Shown: one piece after another, positions 15,964 through 22,300 of the stretch
How positions within the stretch are numbered: position 1 is the first letter of the stretch
Layout of the letters: each line of letters starts with the position of its first letter
DNA from: RGIG7450 sp045577655
Lineage (GTDB): Bacteria > Bacillota > Clostridia > RUG12999
Direction: 5' to 3'
DNA: 28,518 nucleotides
NCBI GenBank assembly: GCA_045577655.1
Contig: JAZNIU010000013.1
Location: forward strand, 1 to 28,518
Notes under the pieces: model-generated
Told to the model about the DNA's origin: nothing
Database searches by the model: none
What the model saw: only the letters and a program-made list of their open reading frames with translations
Translations under genes and position numbers: made by a program

Positions 15964-15985
15964 CTGCCAATTCCGCCACACCTGC
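15964..15985 (-). pseudogene. Truncated tRNA-Leu 5' fragment (22 nt)
   Basis: GCAGGTGTGGCGGAATTGGC and two further bases match the first 22 nt of tRNA-Leu(UAG) exactly, then the match stops. No anticodon arm, variable arm or T arm follows, so it cannot fold as a tRNA. It is a duplication or deletion remnant. Confidence 0.88.
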
Positions 15986-16048
15986 AAATTATAAGTTGTG
16001 CAAGGCAGCCGCGTTATCGCGTGACCGCTTGCGGTACCCAAAATCAAG
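15964..16048 (-). repeat. 85-bp direct repeat, copy 2
   Basis: Nearly identical to 15815-15899. It lies between the cluster promoter and the first intact tRNA, so it is transcribed. The 64 bp between the copies (15900-15963) are not repeated. Confidence 0.93.
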
Positions 16049-16075
16049 ATACTTTTAACAAAGTGTTGCTTATAT

Positions 16076-16104
16076 ATATTACCACAAAGAAGAATAAAAG
16101 TCAA
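16076..16104 (-). promoter_or_regulatory. Sigma-A-type promoter of the tRNA cluster
   Basis: TTGACT (16104-16099), 17 nt, TAATAT (16081-16076) on the minus strand. It would drive transcription through the repeat copy 2 and all three tRNAs. The rest of 15837-16260 contains the repeats, this promoter and the gap promoter region, and no gene. Confidence 0.6.
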
Positions 16105-16139
16105 TAACAAAAAAACCTAAATAATATAAGTGTATAAAA

Positions 16140-16178
16140 TGCACAAATATACATAGAAAGGTAAAAAAAATTTGTGCA
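16140..16178. promoter_or_regulatory. Inverted repeat upstream of gap (candidate operator)
   Basis: TGCACAAAT (16140-16148) and ATTTGTGCA (16170-16178) form a perfect 9-bp inverted repeat with a 21-nt centre, ending 10 bp before the gap -35 box. The half-site TTGTGCA loosely recalls Rex-type sites, but the geometry differs, so the regulator is unknown. Confidence 0.4.
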
Positions 16179-16188
16179 AAAGAAGTAC

Positions 16189-16217
16189 TTGTATATTTTT
16201 GCTAAATGAGGTAAAAT
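16189..16217 (+). promoter_or_regulatory. Promoter of gap
   Basis: TTGTAT (16189-16194), 17 nt, TAAAAT (16212-16217), 43 nt before the gap start. The -35 is weak and the -10 good. Confidence 0.55.
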
Positions 16218-16260
16218 ATAAAATGAAGAAAAATGAAATTTTATTTAGGAGGATTATAAT

Positions 16261-17274
16261 ATGTCAGTAAAAGTTGCTATTAACGGTTTCGGACGTATCG
16301 GACGTCTTGCATTCAGACAGATGTTTGGTGCAGAAGGTTATGAGGTAGTTGCTATTAACGATTTAACAGATCCTAAAATGCTCGCTCATCTCCTTAAATA
16401 TGACTCTTCACAGGGAAGATATGATGGTCATACTGTAACAGCTGGTGAAGACAGCATCACAGTAGACGGCAAAACAATTAAAATCTATGCTATCAAAGAT
16501 GCAAAAGAATGTCCTTGGGGCGAACTTGGCGTAGACGTTGTTTTAGAGTGCACAGGTTTCTACTGCTCTAAAGAAAAATCTCAGGCTCACATTGATGCAG
16601 GCGCTAAAAAAGTTGTTATTTCTGCTCCCGCAGGTAATGACCTTCCCACAGTTGTATTCAGTGTAAACGAAAAAACTCTTACAAAAGACGACAAAATCAT
16701 TTCTGCAGCATCCTGCACAACAAACTGTCTTGCTCCTATGGCAAAAGCTCTTAATGATTATGCGCCCATTCAGTCGGGTATCATGGCTACAATCCATGCT
16801 TACACAGGCGACCAGATGGTTCTTGACGGTCCGCACAGAAAAGGTGATTTAAGACGTGCAAGAGCAGCAGCAGTTAATATAGTTCCTAACTCAACAGGCG
16901 CTGCAAAAGCTATTGGACTTGTTATCCCTGAACTCAACGGCAAACTTATCGGCGCTGCACAGAGAGTGCCCGTTCCCACAGGTTCTACAACAATTCTCAC
17001 AGCTGTTGTTAAAGGCAGCGATGTAACAAAAGAAGGCATCAACGCTGCTATGAAAGCTGCTTCTTCTGCTTCTTTCGGTTACAACGAAGATGAAATTGTT
17101 TCTTCTGATATTGTAGGCATCACATACGGTTCACTCTTTGATGCTACACAGACAATGGTTGCAAAAATTTCTGACGATCTTTATGAAGTTCAGGTTGTTT
17201 CATGGTATGACAACGAAAACTCCTACACAAGCCAGATGGTTAGAACAATCAAATATTTTGCTGAACTCGGTTAA
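16261..17274 (+). CDS. gap: Glyceraldehyde-3-phosphate dehydrogenase, type I
   Basis: This glycolytic enzyme oxidises and phosphorylates glyceraldehyde 3-phosphate with NAD+. The 337-residue product has INGFGRIGRLAFRQ at 7-20, a residue pair NDL at 33-35 that favours NAD+, the catalytic Cys152 in SAASCTTNCLAP and His179 in TIHAYT. The C-terminal SWYDNENSYTSQMV is conserved. ATG 16261 has AGGAGGATT about 6 nt upstream. The gene stands alone between a promoter and a terminator; no pgk or tpi follows. Codon use is strongly biased towards AAA, GTT and GCT, as expected for a highly expressed gene. Confidence 0.97.
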   Translation: MSVKVAINGFGRIGRLAFRQMFGAEGYEVVAINDLTDPKMLAHLLKYDSSQGRYDGHTVTAGEDSITVDGKTIKIYAIKDAKECPWGELGVDVVLECTGFYCSKEKSQAHIDAGAKKVVISAPAGNDLPTVVFSVNEKTLTKDDKIISAASCTTNCLAPMAKALNDYAPIQSGIMATIHAYTGDQMVLDGPHRKGDLRRARAAAVNIVPNSTGAAKAIGLVIPELNGKLIGAAQRVPVPTGSTTILTAVVKGSDVTKEGINAAMKAASSASFGYNEDEIVSSDIVGITYGSLFDATQTMVAKISDDLYEVQVVSWYDNENSYTSQMVRTIKYFAELG

Positions 17275-17291
17275 GATAAAAAGTAAAAAAC

Positions 17292-17332
17292 AACTATGCA
17301 TCCCGAATTTTCGGGATGCATAGTTTTATTTA
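17292..17332 (+). terminator. Terminator of gap
   Basis: A 15-bp perfect stem (17292-17306 with 17311-17325), loop ATTT, followed by a T-rich tail. Confidence 0.88.
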
Positions 17333-17378
17333 TAAAAACTTTGTCGACATTTGATGAACGAAAATTGGAATAAAACTA

Positions 17379-17407
17379 TTGCAAAAAACTTGACAGGGTG
17401 ATATAAT
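17379..17407 (+). promoter_or_regulatory. Promoter of the structured RNA at 17414
   Basis: TTGCAA (17379-17384), 17 nt, TATAAT (17402-17407). The predicted start, about 17413-17415, coincides with the first bases of the RNA's closing helix. Confidence 0.8.
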
Positions 17408-17413
17408 AAGAAT

Positions 17414-17632
17414 TGCCAAACAAAGACATTATTTTTAAAAAAGTAGGTGATTTTTACTATAATAGGGCGTGGTATGTCTATTATTAATACCTTAAACACA
17501 TATGATATTTGGAAAAAATGTCAGCTCTAAATGTGTTTGAGGGTTTTAAATCATCTGCATATGATAATGTTTTGTTTGGCGATAAAACATGAGCTGCGTT
17601 TTTCGTGCGCGGCTTTGTCCGCGCATTTTTTA
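17414..17632 (+). ncRNA. Structured non-coding RNA, class uncertain (6S-like rod or leader RNA)
   Basis: No protein frame fits here, but the RNA folds strongly. A closing helix pairs 17412-17424 and 17426-17432 with 17571-17583 and 17564-17570: 20 bp with one bulged G and one wobble. Inside it, AGGTGATTT (17445-17453) pairs with AAATCATCT (17548-17556). ATAATAG (17459-17465) with CTATTAT (17478-17484) makes a side hairpin. CCTTAAACACA (17490-17500) with TGTGTTTGAGG (17532-17542) makes a third helix with a 31-nt loop. An intrinsic terminator (17606-17631) follows, then a 39-residue ORF. The size (about 170 nt folded, about 220 with terminator), own promoter and long closing helix suit a 6S RNA. 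A riboswitch-plus-terminator controlling the ORF is the main alternative. Confidence 0.6.
17606..17631 (+). terminator. Terminator after the structured RNA
   Basis: TGCGCGG (17606-17612), loop CTTTGT, CCGCGCA (17619-17625), then six T. Confidence 0.88.
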
Positions 17633-17667
17633 TGTGTGAAAATAAAAAAGAATGGAGAAAGAACTAT

Positions 17668-17787
17668 ATGAAAAATGATTATAAGGAGCTTTATATTACC
17701 TTGTTTAATGCCATATCCGAGGAAATTGAGCGGCTTAAAGAGCTTCAACTCAAAACCGAAGAGATTTATATGGAGGAGGAAAAATAA
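17668..17787 (+). CDS. Small hypothetical protein (39 aa)
   Basis: ATG 17668 follows GGAGAAAG at about 17654-17661 and encodes a 39-residue, highly charged, probably helical peptide: KNDYKELYITLFNAISEEIE followed by a Leu/Glu/Lys-rich tail. I recall similar short LY-x-x-LFNAI-type peptides in Clostridia, but no function is known to me. A longer frame from 17605 runs across the terminator hairpin and is not credible. It sits 36 nt after the ncRNA terminator and ends at its own terminator, so it is expressed either by read-through or under control of the upstream RNA. Confidence 0.6.
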   Translation: MKNDYKELYITLFNAISEEIERLKELQLKTEEIYMEEEK

Positions 17788-17794
17788 AAAAATG

Positions 17795-17826
17795 CCCTAT
17801 GAAGCAAAGGCTTCATAGGGTTTTTT
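17795..17826. terminator. Terminator after the 39-aa ORF
   Basis: CCCTATGAAGC (17795-17805), loop AAAG, GCTTCATAGGG (17810-17820), six T. The A-run before it also makes it usable for the convergent dCMP deaminase gene. Confidence 0.88.
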
Positions 17827-18314
17827 CAATATCCGAAAGTGCCGAGAAGGGAATCGTCATTTTCTATCCAGTCGTTTACATCTATTATACGATATGTATC
17901 TTTTGTGTCACGGATTATGACTGTTGAAATTCCTGCATTTATAACTGTTCTTTTGCACATTGAACAGGAATTTGCTCCTTCTATAAGTTCGCCTGTGGCT
18001 TTTTCTATGCCTACAAGATACAGGGTGGAGCCCAGCATATCTCTTCTTGATGCACTTATGATTGCATTTGCTTCAGCATGCACCGAACGACACAGCTCAT
18101 AACGCTCTCCGCGCGGAACGTTAAGCTTTTCGCGCATACAGTAGCCAAGCTCACAGCAGTTTTTTCTGCCTCTGGGGGCGCCGTTGTAGCCGGTAGAAAT
18201 TATTTCGTCATTTTTAACAATTATAGCACCAAATGTGCGTCTGAGACAGGTGCTTCTTTCAAGCACTGTCTGGGCTATATCAAGATAATAATTATGTTTA
18301 TCGGTTCTGCTCAA
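17826..18314 (-). CDS. dCMP deaminase / ComEB-family cytidine deaminase
   Basis: The 162-residue product is a zinc-dependent deaminase. The zinc site is HAE at 79-81 (SVHAEANAI) and Cys117/Cys120 in SCSMCKRTVINAG, the pattern of deoxycytidylate deaminase and ComEB. Such enzymes turn dCMP into dUMP for dTMP synthesis, which suits the pyrimidine theme of the window, although the gene is far from the pyr operon. TTG 18314 is my start: AGAGGTG lies 6 nt upstream. An in-frame GTG at 18323 lies inside that ribosome binding site. The gene is monocistronic. Confidence 0.9.
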   Translation of the reverse strand: MSRTDKHNYYLDIAQTVLERSTCLRRTFGAIIVKNDEIISTGYNGAPRGRKNCCELGYCMREKLNVPRGERYELCRSVHAEANAIISASRRDMLGSTLYLVGIEKATGELIEGANSCSMCKRTVINAGISTVIIRDTKDTYRIIDVNDWIENDDSLLGTFGY

Positions 18315-18334
18315 TTCAATCACCTCTGGTTATA

Positions 18335-18362
18335 AGTATATCATAAAATGAAAAAAATGCAA
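18335..18362 (-). promoter_or_regulatory. Promoter of the dCMP deaminase gene
   Basis: TTGCAT (18362-18357), 16 nt, TATACT (18340-18335) on the minus strand, about 20 nt before the start codon. Confidence 0.55.
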
Positions 18363-18386
18363 TATTTTTGTATATTCCAAAAATTT

Positions 18387-18590
18387 TTATTCTGCATCAA
18401 ACCCTAAATCGCAAATAACAGAAACAAGATTTTCGCGAGAGACTTTGTTTTCGTCAAAAGTTATGAGCGCCCATTTTTCCTCCAGGCTGACAACAGCCTC
18501 GGTTACACCGCAAGTGTTTTTAAGCGCATCGGAAACGGAAGCGACACAATGGTTGCAAGCCATTCCCTCAATGTTGATTTTTGTTTGCAT
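18387..18590 (-). CDS. copZ: Heavy-metal-associated (CopZ-like) copper chaperone
   Basis: This 67-residue single HMA domain has the metal-binding GMACNHC with Cys12 and Cys15, and the usual beta-alpha-beta-beta-alpha-beta length. Such proteins bind Cu(I) and deliver it to CopA. ATG 18590 has AAGGAGA upstream and lies inside the end of copA (23-nt overlap), so the two are co-translated. It could be named a generic cation-binding HMA protein, but the overlap with a CPC-type ATPase favours copper. No strong terminator is visible after it. Confidence 0.88.
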   Translation of the reverse strand: MQTKINIEGMACNHCVASVSDALKNTCGVTEAVVSLEEKWALITFDENKVSRENLVSVICDLGFDAE

Positions 18591-20784
18591 ATCTTTTCTC
18601 CTTTCTTGTTTTGTCCGGTCTGAAGCGGCGGAGTAGCAGAGAACTTAGCACCACCGAAACCGAACTGAACGCCATGGCACTTCCCGCAAGGACCGGGTTT
18701 AAAAAGCCCAGAGCCGCAAAAGGTATGCCGATGGAGTTATAGAAAAATGCCCAGAACAAATTCTGGCGTATTTTTTGTATAGTTTTCCGGGAAAGACGGA
18801 TGGCGGCAGGTACTAAAGAAAGCCTGCCTTGCATAAGCGTTATATCAGCTGATTCCATAGCAATATGTGTACCATCACTCATTGCAAAACCAACATCTGC
18901 GGCAACAAGAGCCGGAGCATCGTTGATGCCGTCGCCCGCCATGGCAACAGTGTAGCCGTCTTTTTGCAGGTCTTTTACAATGCGCGATTTATTATCAGGC
19001 AGAACCTGTGAATAAACACGCTCAATTCCCACCTGAGATGCAATGAATTGTGCAGTGGCATGATTGTCTCCGGTCAGCATTATGACCTCTATCCCCATGT
19101 TTTTAAGCTGGGTAACAGCATACGCAGAATCTTCTTTTAAAGTGTCTGCCACGGCAATGAGCCCTTCAAGACCGGCGGCTGAACCGGCAAACATTACGGT
19201 TTTGCCGGCGGATTCAAGCCGAATTGCTGCCTCTTCAAAAGACTGATAATCAATAGAATTTTCTTCCATAAGTTTTCTTGTTCCCACAAAAAGAGTTCTT
19301 CCTTTGCAGCAAGCGGAAACTCCCATGCCGGCAAAAGCTTCAAAATTTTTGATTTCCGGAAGAACAAGAGAGTTCTCTTTTGCAAATCGGCAAATTGCTT
19401 TTGCCAGGGGGTGTTCCGAAAGGTTTTCTATAGCGGCAATATCAGATAAAAGCTCATATTCATCTTGGGCAACAACATCTGTGACGGCAGGCTGGCCTTT
19501 TGTTATGGTGCCTGTCTTGTCAAGTAAAACAGCAGATATTTTATGTGCCGTTTCCAAATGCTCGCCGCCTTTTATTAAGATGCCCCATTTAGCGCCAAGT
19601 CCCGTTCCTACCATAATGGCAGTCGGCGTTGCAAGCCCTAACGAACAGGGGCAGGCAATAACCAATACAGAGATGGAGTTTAGAAGGGATGTTTCAAAAT
19701 TCTTTGTCGCAATCAGCCAAACCGTAAAGGTTATAGCAGCGATGGCTAAAACAGCGGGCACAAAAATGGCGGAAACTTTGTCTGCAATTTTTTGTATAGG
19801 AGCTTTGCTTCCCTGAGCATTCCTGACAAGTTTTATCATCTGGGACAGGGTGGTGTCTTTGCCAATCCTTTCGGCGCACATCTGAAAACTTCCCGCAAGA
19901 TTTATGCTTGCGCAAAAAACTTTGTCTCCGGCAGTTTTGTCGCATGGCAGGCTTTCACCTGTAAGCATAGATTCATCTATGGACGAATGACCGCTTGTAA
20001 TATATCCGTCCACGGGAATTTTTTCTCCCGGACGAACAATTAAAATATCTCCCGGCTCAATTTCTGCAAGCTGAATTTCTTTTTCGATGCCATCTTTTAA
20101 AATCCGTGCAGTCTGAGGCTGCAAAGAGATGAGCTGAGTGATGGCGTCGGTGGTTTTTTCGCCTGCTCTTGCTTCCAAAAACTTACCGAAAAGAATAAGG
20201 GTAATGATGGTCATTGAAGATTCAAAATAAAGGCCTTCCATACTCCCCGGGACAGTTTGTCCGGAAAACACATTGTAAACACTGTAAAAATAGGCAACTC
20301 CGGTACCCAGAGCAACCAGAACATCCATGTTTGGAGAAAGTGCTTTCAAAGCATAAAACCCGTGTTTATAAAACCGCCAGCCGATTACAAACTGCACCGG
20401 TGTGGCGAGAACAAACTGAAACCAGGGGTTGTGCAGAAAATGAATGTGCAAACCAAACCAGCTTAAAAACATGCCGAGAATTAGCGGGAGGGTGAGCAGA
20501 GAGGAAACAATTAAACTGATTTTGAGTCTGACAAGCTCCTTTTTTCTGCCAAAAGTTTCTTCCTCTTCGGGAATAAAAGGGGAGGCCTCAAATCCCAGTT
20601 TGATAATCCGCTGAATAATATCCTCCAAAGATATAATTTCTTCTGAAAAAACAACAGTTGCAATAGAGGTGGTCAGGTTTACGTTAACCTGACTTACACC
20701 GTCCAGTTTTTGCAAAACCCGTTCAATTCTTCCGGAACAGGCGGCGCAGGTCATACCTCCGATTTTAAGTTCTTGCGTTTGCAT
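18568..20784 (-). CDS. copA: Copper-translocating P-type ATPase
   Basis: The 738-residue product exports Cu(I) across the membrane at the cost of ATP. Domains in order: one N-terminal HMA domain with CAAC (13-16), two transmembrane helices before and several after residue 90, the actuator TGES (275-278), the transport motif CPC (378-380) inside a membrane helix, the phosphorylated Asp422 in LLDKTGTITKG, and the hinge GDGINDAPAL. CPC and the single HMA domain mark the P1B-1 (Cu+/Ag+) type. ATG 20784 has AGGTGAG just upstream. The gene overlaps copZ at its 3' end. An inverted repeat at the predicted transcription start suggests metal-responsive repression. No CsoR or CopY gene is in view. Confidence 0.95.
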   Translation of the reverse strand: MQTQELKIGGMTCAACSGRIERVLQKLDGVSQVNVNLTTSIATVVFSEEIISLEDIIQRIIKLGFEASPFIPEEEETFGRKKELVRLKISLIVSSLLTLPLILGMFLSWFGLHIHFLHNPWFQFVLATPVQFVIGWRFYKHGFYALKALSPNMDVLVALGTGVAYFYSVYNVFSGQTVPGSMEGLYFESSMTIITLILFGKFLEARAGEKTTDAITQLISLQPQTARILKDGIEKEIQLAEIEPGDILIVRPGEKIPVDGYITSGHSSIDESMLTGESLPCDKTAGDKVFCASINLAGSFQMCAERIGKDTTLSQMIKLVRNAQGSKAPIQKIADKVSAIFVPAVLAIAAITFTVWLIATKNFETSLLNSISVLVIACPCSLGLATPTAIMVGTGLGAKWGILIKGGEHLETAHKISAVLLDKTGTITKGQPAVTDVVAQDEYELLSDIAAIENLSEHPLAKAICRFAKENSLVLPEIKNFEAFAGMGVSACCKGRTLFVGTRKLMEENSIDYQSFEEAAIRLESAGKTVMFAGSAAGLEGLIAVADTLKEDSAYAVTQLKNMGIEVIMLTGDNHATAQFIASQVGIERVYSQVLPDNKSRIVKDLQKDGYTVAMAGDGINDAPALVAADVGFAMSDGTHIAMESADITLMQGRLSLVPAAIRLSRKTIQKIRQNLFWAFFYNSIGIPFAALGFLNPVLAGSAMAFSSVSVVLSSLLLRRFRPDKTRKEKRYANKNQH

Positions 20785-20800
20785 TTTCTCACCTCGCTTC

Positions 20801-20818
20801 AGTTAGATAACACTAACT
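20801..20818. promoter_or_regulatory. Palindromic candidate operator at the copA transcription start
   Basis: AGTTAG-ATAACA-CTAACT is a perfect 6-bp inverted repeat lying directly after the copA -10 box, covering the predicted start site. The position fits a repressor. The sequence is not the TACA/TGTA core of CopY nor a typical CsoR site. Confidence 0.55.
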
Positions 20819-20820
20819 AT

Positions 20821-20849
20821 ATTGTAGCACCCAAAAAAATCTTTGTCAA
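20821..20849 (-). promoter_or_regulatory. Sigma-A promoter of copA-copZ
   Basis: TTGACA (20849-20844), 17 nt, TACAAT (20826-20821) on the minus strand. Confidence 0.88.
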
Positions 20850-20853
20850 GAAA

Positions 20854-20883
20854 TTGACATATAAAAAAAGGATATGGTATAAT
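20854..20883 (+). promoter_or_regulatory. Sigma-A promoter of the MGMT-family gene
   Basis: TTGACA (20854-20859), 18 nt, TATAAT (20878-20883). Its -35 box is only 4 bp from that of the divergent copA promoter, so the two may compete or share regulation. Confidence 0.85.
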
Positions 20884-20930
20884 AAAATATATCAGTTACT
20901 ATCGGAACTTTTTAATATGTGAGGTAGAAA

Positions 20931-21245
20931 ATGAGTTTTTACGATAAAGTATATGATGTGGTTGTTAAAATACCCAAAGGGAAAGTTGCAACTTACGGGC
21001 AGATTGCTGTTTATTGCGGGTCGCCCAGGGCTTCCAGAGCTGTGGGGTATGCACTTCATTTTAACCCCAGACCGGGCATAATACCTTGCCACAGAGTTGT
21101 TAACAGATTTGGGAAACTTGCGCCAGTATTTGCTTTTGGGGGAATTGACGCTCAAAAAAACCTCCTTCTTTCCGAAGGGGTGGAGGTTGATGAAAACTAT
21201 ATGGTTGACCTTGAAAAATATCTTTGGAATAGGAGTATCTTATGA
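20931..21245 (+). CDS. MGMT-family protein (single DNA-binding domain, PCHR motif)
   Basis: The 104-residue product is the C-terminal, DNA-binding and catalytic domain of O6-alkylguanine-DNA alkyltransferase without the N-terminal domain. It has the helix-turn-helix VATYGQIAVYCGSPRASRAV, the alkyl-accepting IPCHRV with Cys53, and the following NRFGKL. Alkyltransferase-like (ATL) proteins of this size usually have Trp in place of that Cys, so this one may still be able to accept alkyl groups. ATG 20931 has GTGAGGTAG upstream. Its stop overlaps the start of a tiny membrane peptide gene (ATGA), so they are coupled. It may work in repair of alkylated DNA. Confidence 0.85.
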   Translation: MSFYDKVYDVVVKIPKGKVATYGQIAVYCGSPRASRAVGYALHFNPRPGIIPCHRVVNRFGKLAPVFAFGGIDAQKNLLLSEGVEVDENYMVDLEKYLWNRSIL

Positions 21246-21388
21246 GAATTCTTGCTGCCGTTTTAATTGTTGCTGCAATATGTTTTTTTATAGCACTTAT
21301 CGGAAAAAAGGGGAAAAAGGTGGAATGGGATGGAGGATGTGCCAACTGCCCGAATGAATCCTGTAAAAATTGCCACTCGAAAAATTAA
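21242..21388 (+). CDS. Small cysteine-rich membrane peptide (48 aa)
   Basis: ATG 21242 overlaps the previous stop (ATGA). The 48-residue product has one N-terminal hydrophobic helix (residues 2-20), a basic patch GKKGKK, and a C-terminal cluster CANCPNESCKNCH with four Cys and one His. The architecture recalls the FeoB-associated Cys-rich membrane proteins, and a metal- or cluster-binding role is plausible, but the sequence is too short to assign. AGGAG lies at about 21230-21234. Its translation is coupled to the MGMT-family gene, and a terminator follows. Confidence 0.65.
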   Translation: MRILAAVLIVAAICFFIALIGKKGKKVEWDGGCANCPNESCKNCHSKN

Positions 21389-21392
21389 AATA

Positions 21393-21431
21393 CGGCGGTT
21401 AGTCTTTGTGACTTGCCGCCGCAAACTTTTT
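21393..21431. terminator. Terminator between the Cys-rich peptide and the amidase gene
   Basis: CGGCGG (21393-21398) pairs with CCGCCG (21416-21421), with an inner AGTC/GACT stem; five T at 21427-21431 on +, and an A-rich stretch giving U on -. It serves both convergent genes. Confidence 0.8.
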
Positions 21432-22167
21432 ATACAGTAATATATTGTGATGCTGCATACCCTACAATGTTGTTATACCCCACAACGTCCCAGTCGCCCA
21501 GCCTGGAATAGATGGTGATTTCTGCTCCGTCCGGAATTCCACCTTTGCTGAAAGAAGTGGTTGACGGCTTGCTGCGGATGTTAAGATATGCACCGTCTGA
21601 ATTTACGCGACCGGTCAGGATGGGTTGAGGCTGAATAAGAGGAATATCAAAAAAGTCGCATAGAGAAGCAACAAGATTTTCTGCAATTTCAGGTATGTTG
21701 TTCCTTATCCAGTCAGCATCCTCGGGGTTGTCGTGATATGCAAGTTCTAAAAAAGATGCAGGAGCTCTTGTCTGGGAAAGTTCTCCTATCACAGTGGATG
21801 GTTCCACCCTTACAAGCGAAGGGTCAGGATAGATAAGCTCTAAATTGCTGCCGATTATAGTGGAAGCACGCTGCCCTTGAGGGTCTCCAGGATAATAGTA
21901 TACAATCGGTCCTTTAAGCACTCCCGAAAGCTCGTCGGGGGATGCATTGGAATGGAGGGCAAGATGCAGGTCGTAGTTGTCCTGGTTTGATTCGTTGATA
22001 GAATCTACAGCGGTGCCCTCGGGCGAATTTCTTGTATATTCAATTCCGCTTGCCAGTAGATAGGGGACCATGGCATCGGCAAGCAAATTCATATAAAGTT
22101 CCTCGTTACCACCACCGGAATATGGATTAAACTGTTGTGTTGACGGACTAAGATATATTCTTGGCAT
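21430..22167 (-). CDS. N-acetylmuramoyl-L-alanine amidase with C-terminal SH3b domain
   Basis: The 245-residue product has an Amidase_3-like catalytic domain (about 3-172) and a bacterial SH3 domain (about 185-245) likely to bind the cell wall. The family motifs seen are a zinc-binding Glu at 22 or 23, LHLALHSNAS with His72, and FLELAYHDNP with the catalytic Glu141. The usual first zinc ligand in the DPGHGG loop is replaced by LSPSTQ (6-11). I recall this in a clostridial subfamily. There is no signal peptide, so it may act after mother-cell lysis or leave by another route. ATG 22167 follows AAGGAGAG; an upstream extension to 22212 is not supported. Confidence 0.85.
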   Translation of the reverse strand: MPRIYLSPSTQQFNPYSGGGNEELYMNLLADAMVPYLLASGIEYTRNSPEGTAVDSINESNQDNYDLHLALHSNASPDELSGVLKGPIVYYYPGDPQGQRASTIIGSNLELIYPDPSLVRVEPSTVIGELSQTRAPASFLELAYHDNPEDADWIRNNIPEIAENLVASLCDFFDIPLIQPQPILTGRVNSDGAYLNIRSKPSTTSFSKGGIPDGAEITIYSRLGDWDVVGYNNIVGYAASQYITV

Positions 22168-22300
22168 AAAACACTCTCCTTTTGGTAGAATTATATTCGC
22201 TAAAAAAAGCAAAAATGATTAAATGCCAAAAAAACGTCACATAACTTTGTCAAATCGGTTTATTATATAAATATATAATTAAAATAAAGTATAAAATGAA

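Noticed and set aside
15742..16107. 121-codon + strand frame antisense to the tRNA-Leu region
   Set aside because: Antisense of tRNA plus the 85-bp repeat; the peptide repeats only because the DNA does.
17390..17407. TTGACA at 17390 as -35 of the ncRNA promoter
   Set aside because: Only 6 nt from the TATAAT; the TTGCAA at 17379 has the correct 17-nt spacing.
17605..17667. Upstream extension of the 39-aa ORF from a GTG
   Set aside because: It starts in the terminator hairpin; ATG 17668 has a proper ribosome binding site.
17826..18386. Terminator after copZ in the short AT-rich gap
   Set aside because: Only a weak 5-bp AT stem (AATAT/ATATT) is visible and it overlaps the next promoter.
19304..19816. 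170-codon + strand frame inside copA
   Set aside because: Shadow of the copA coding strand; copA is complete with all P-type ATPase motifs.
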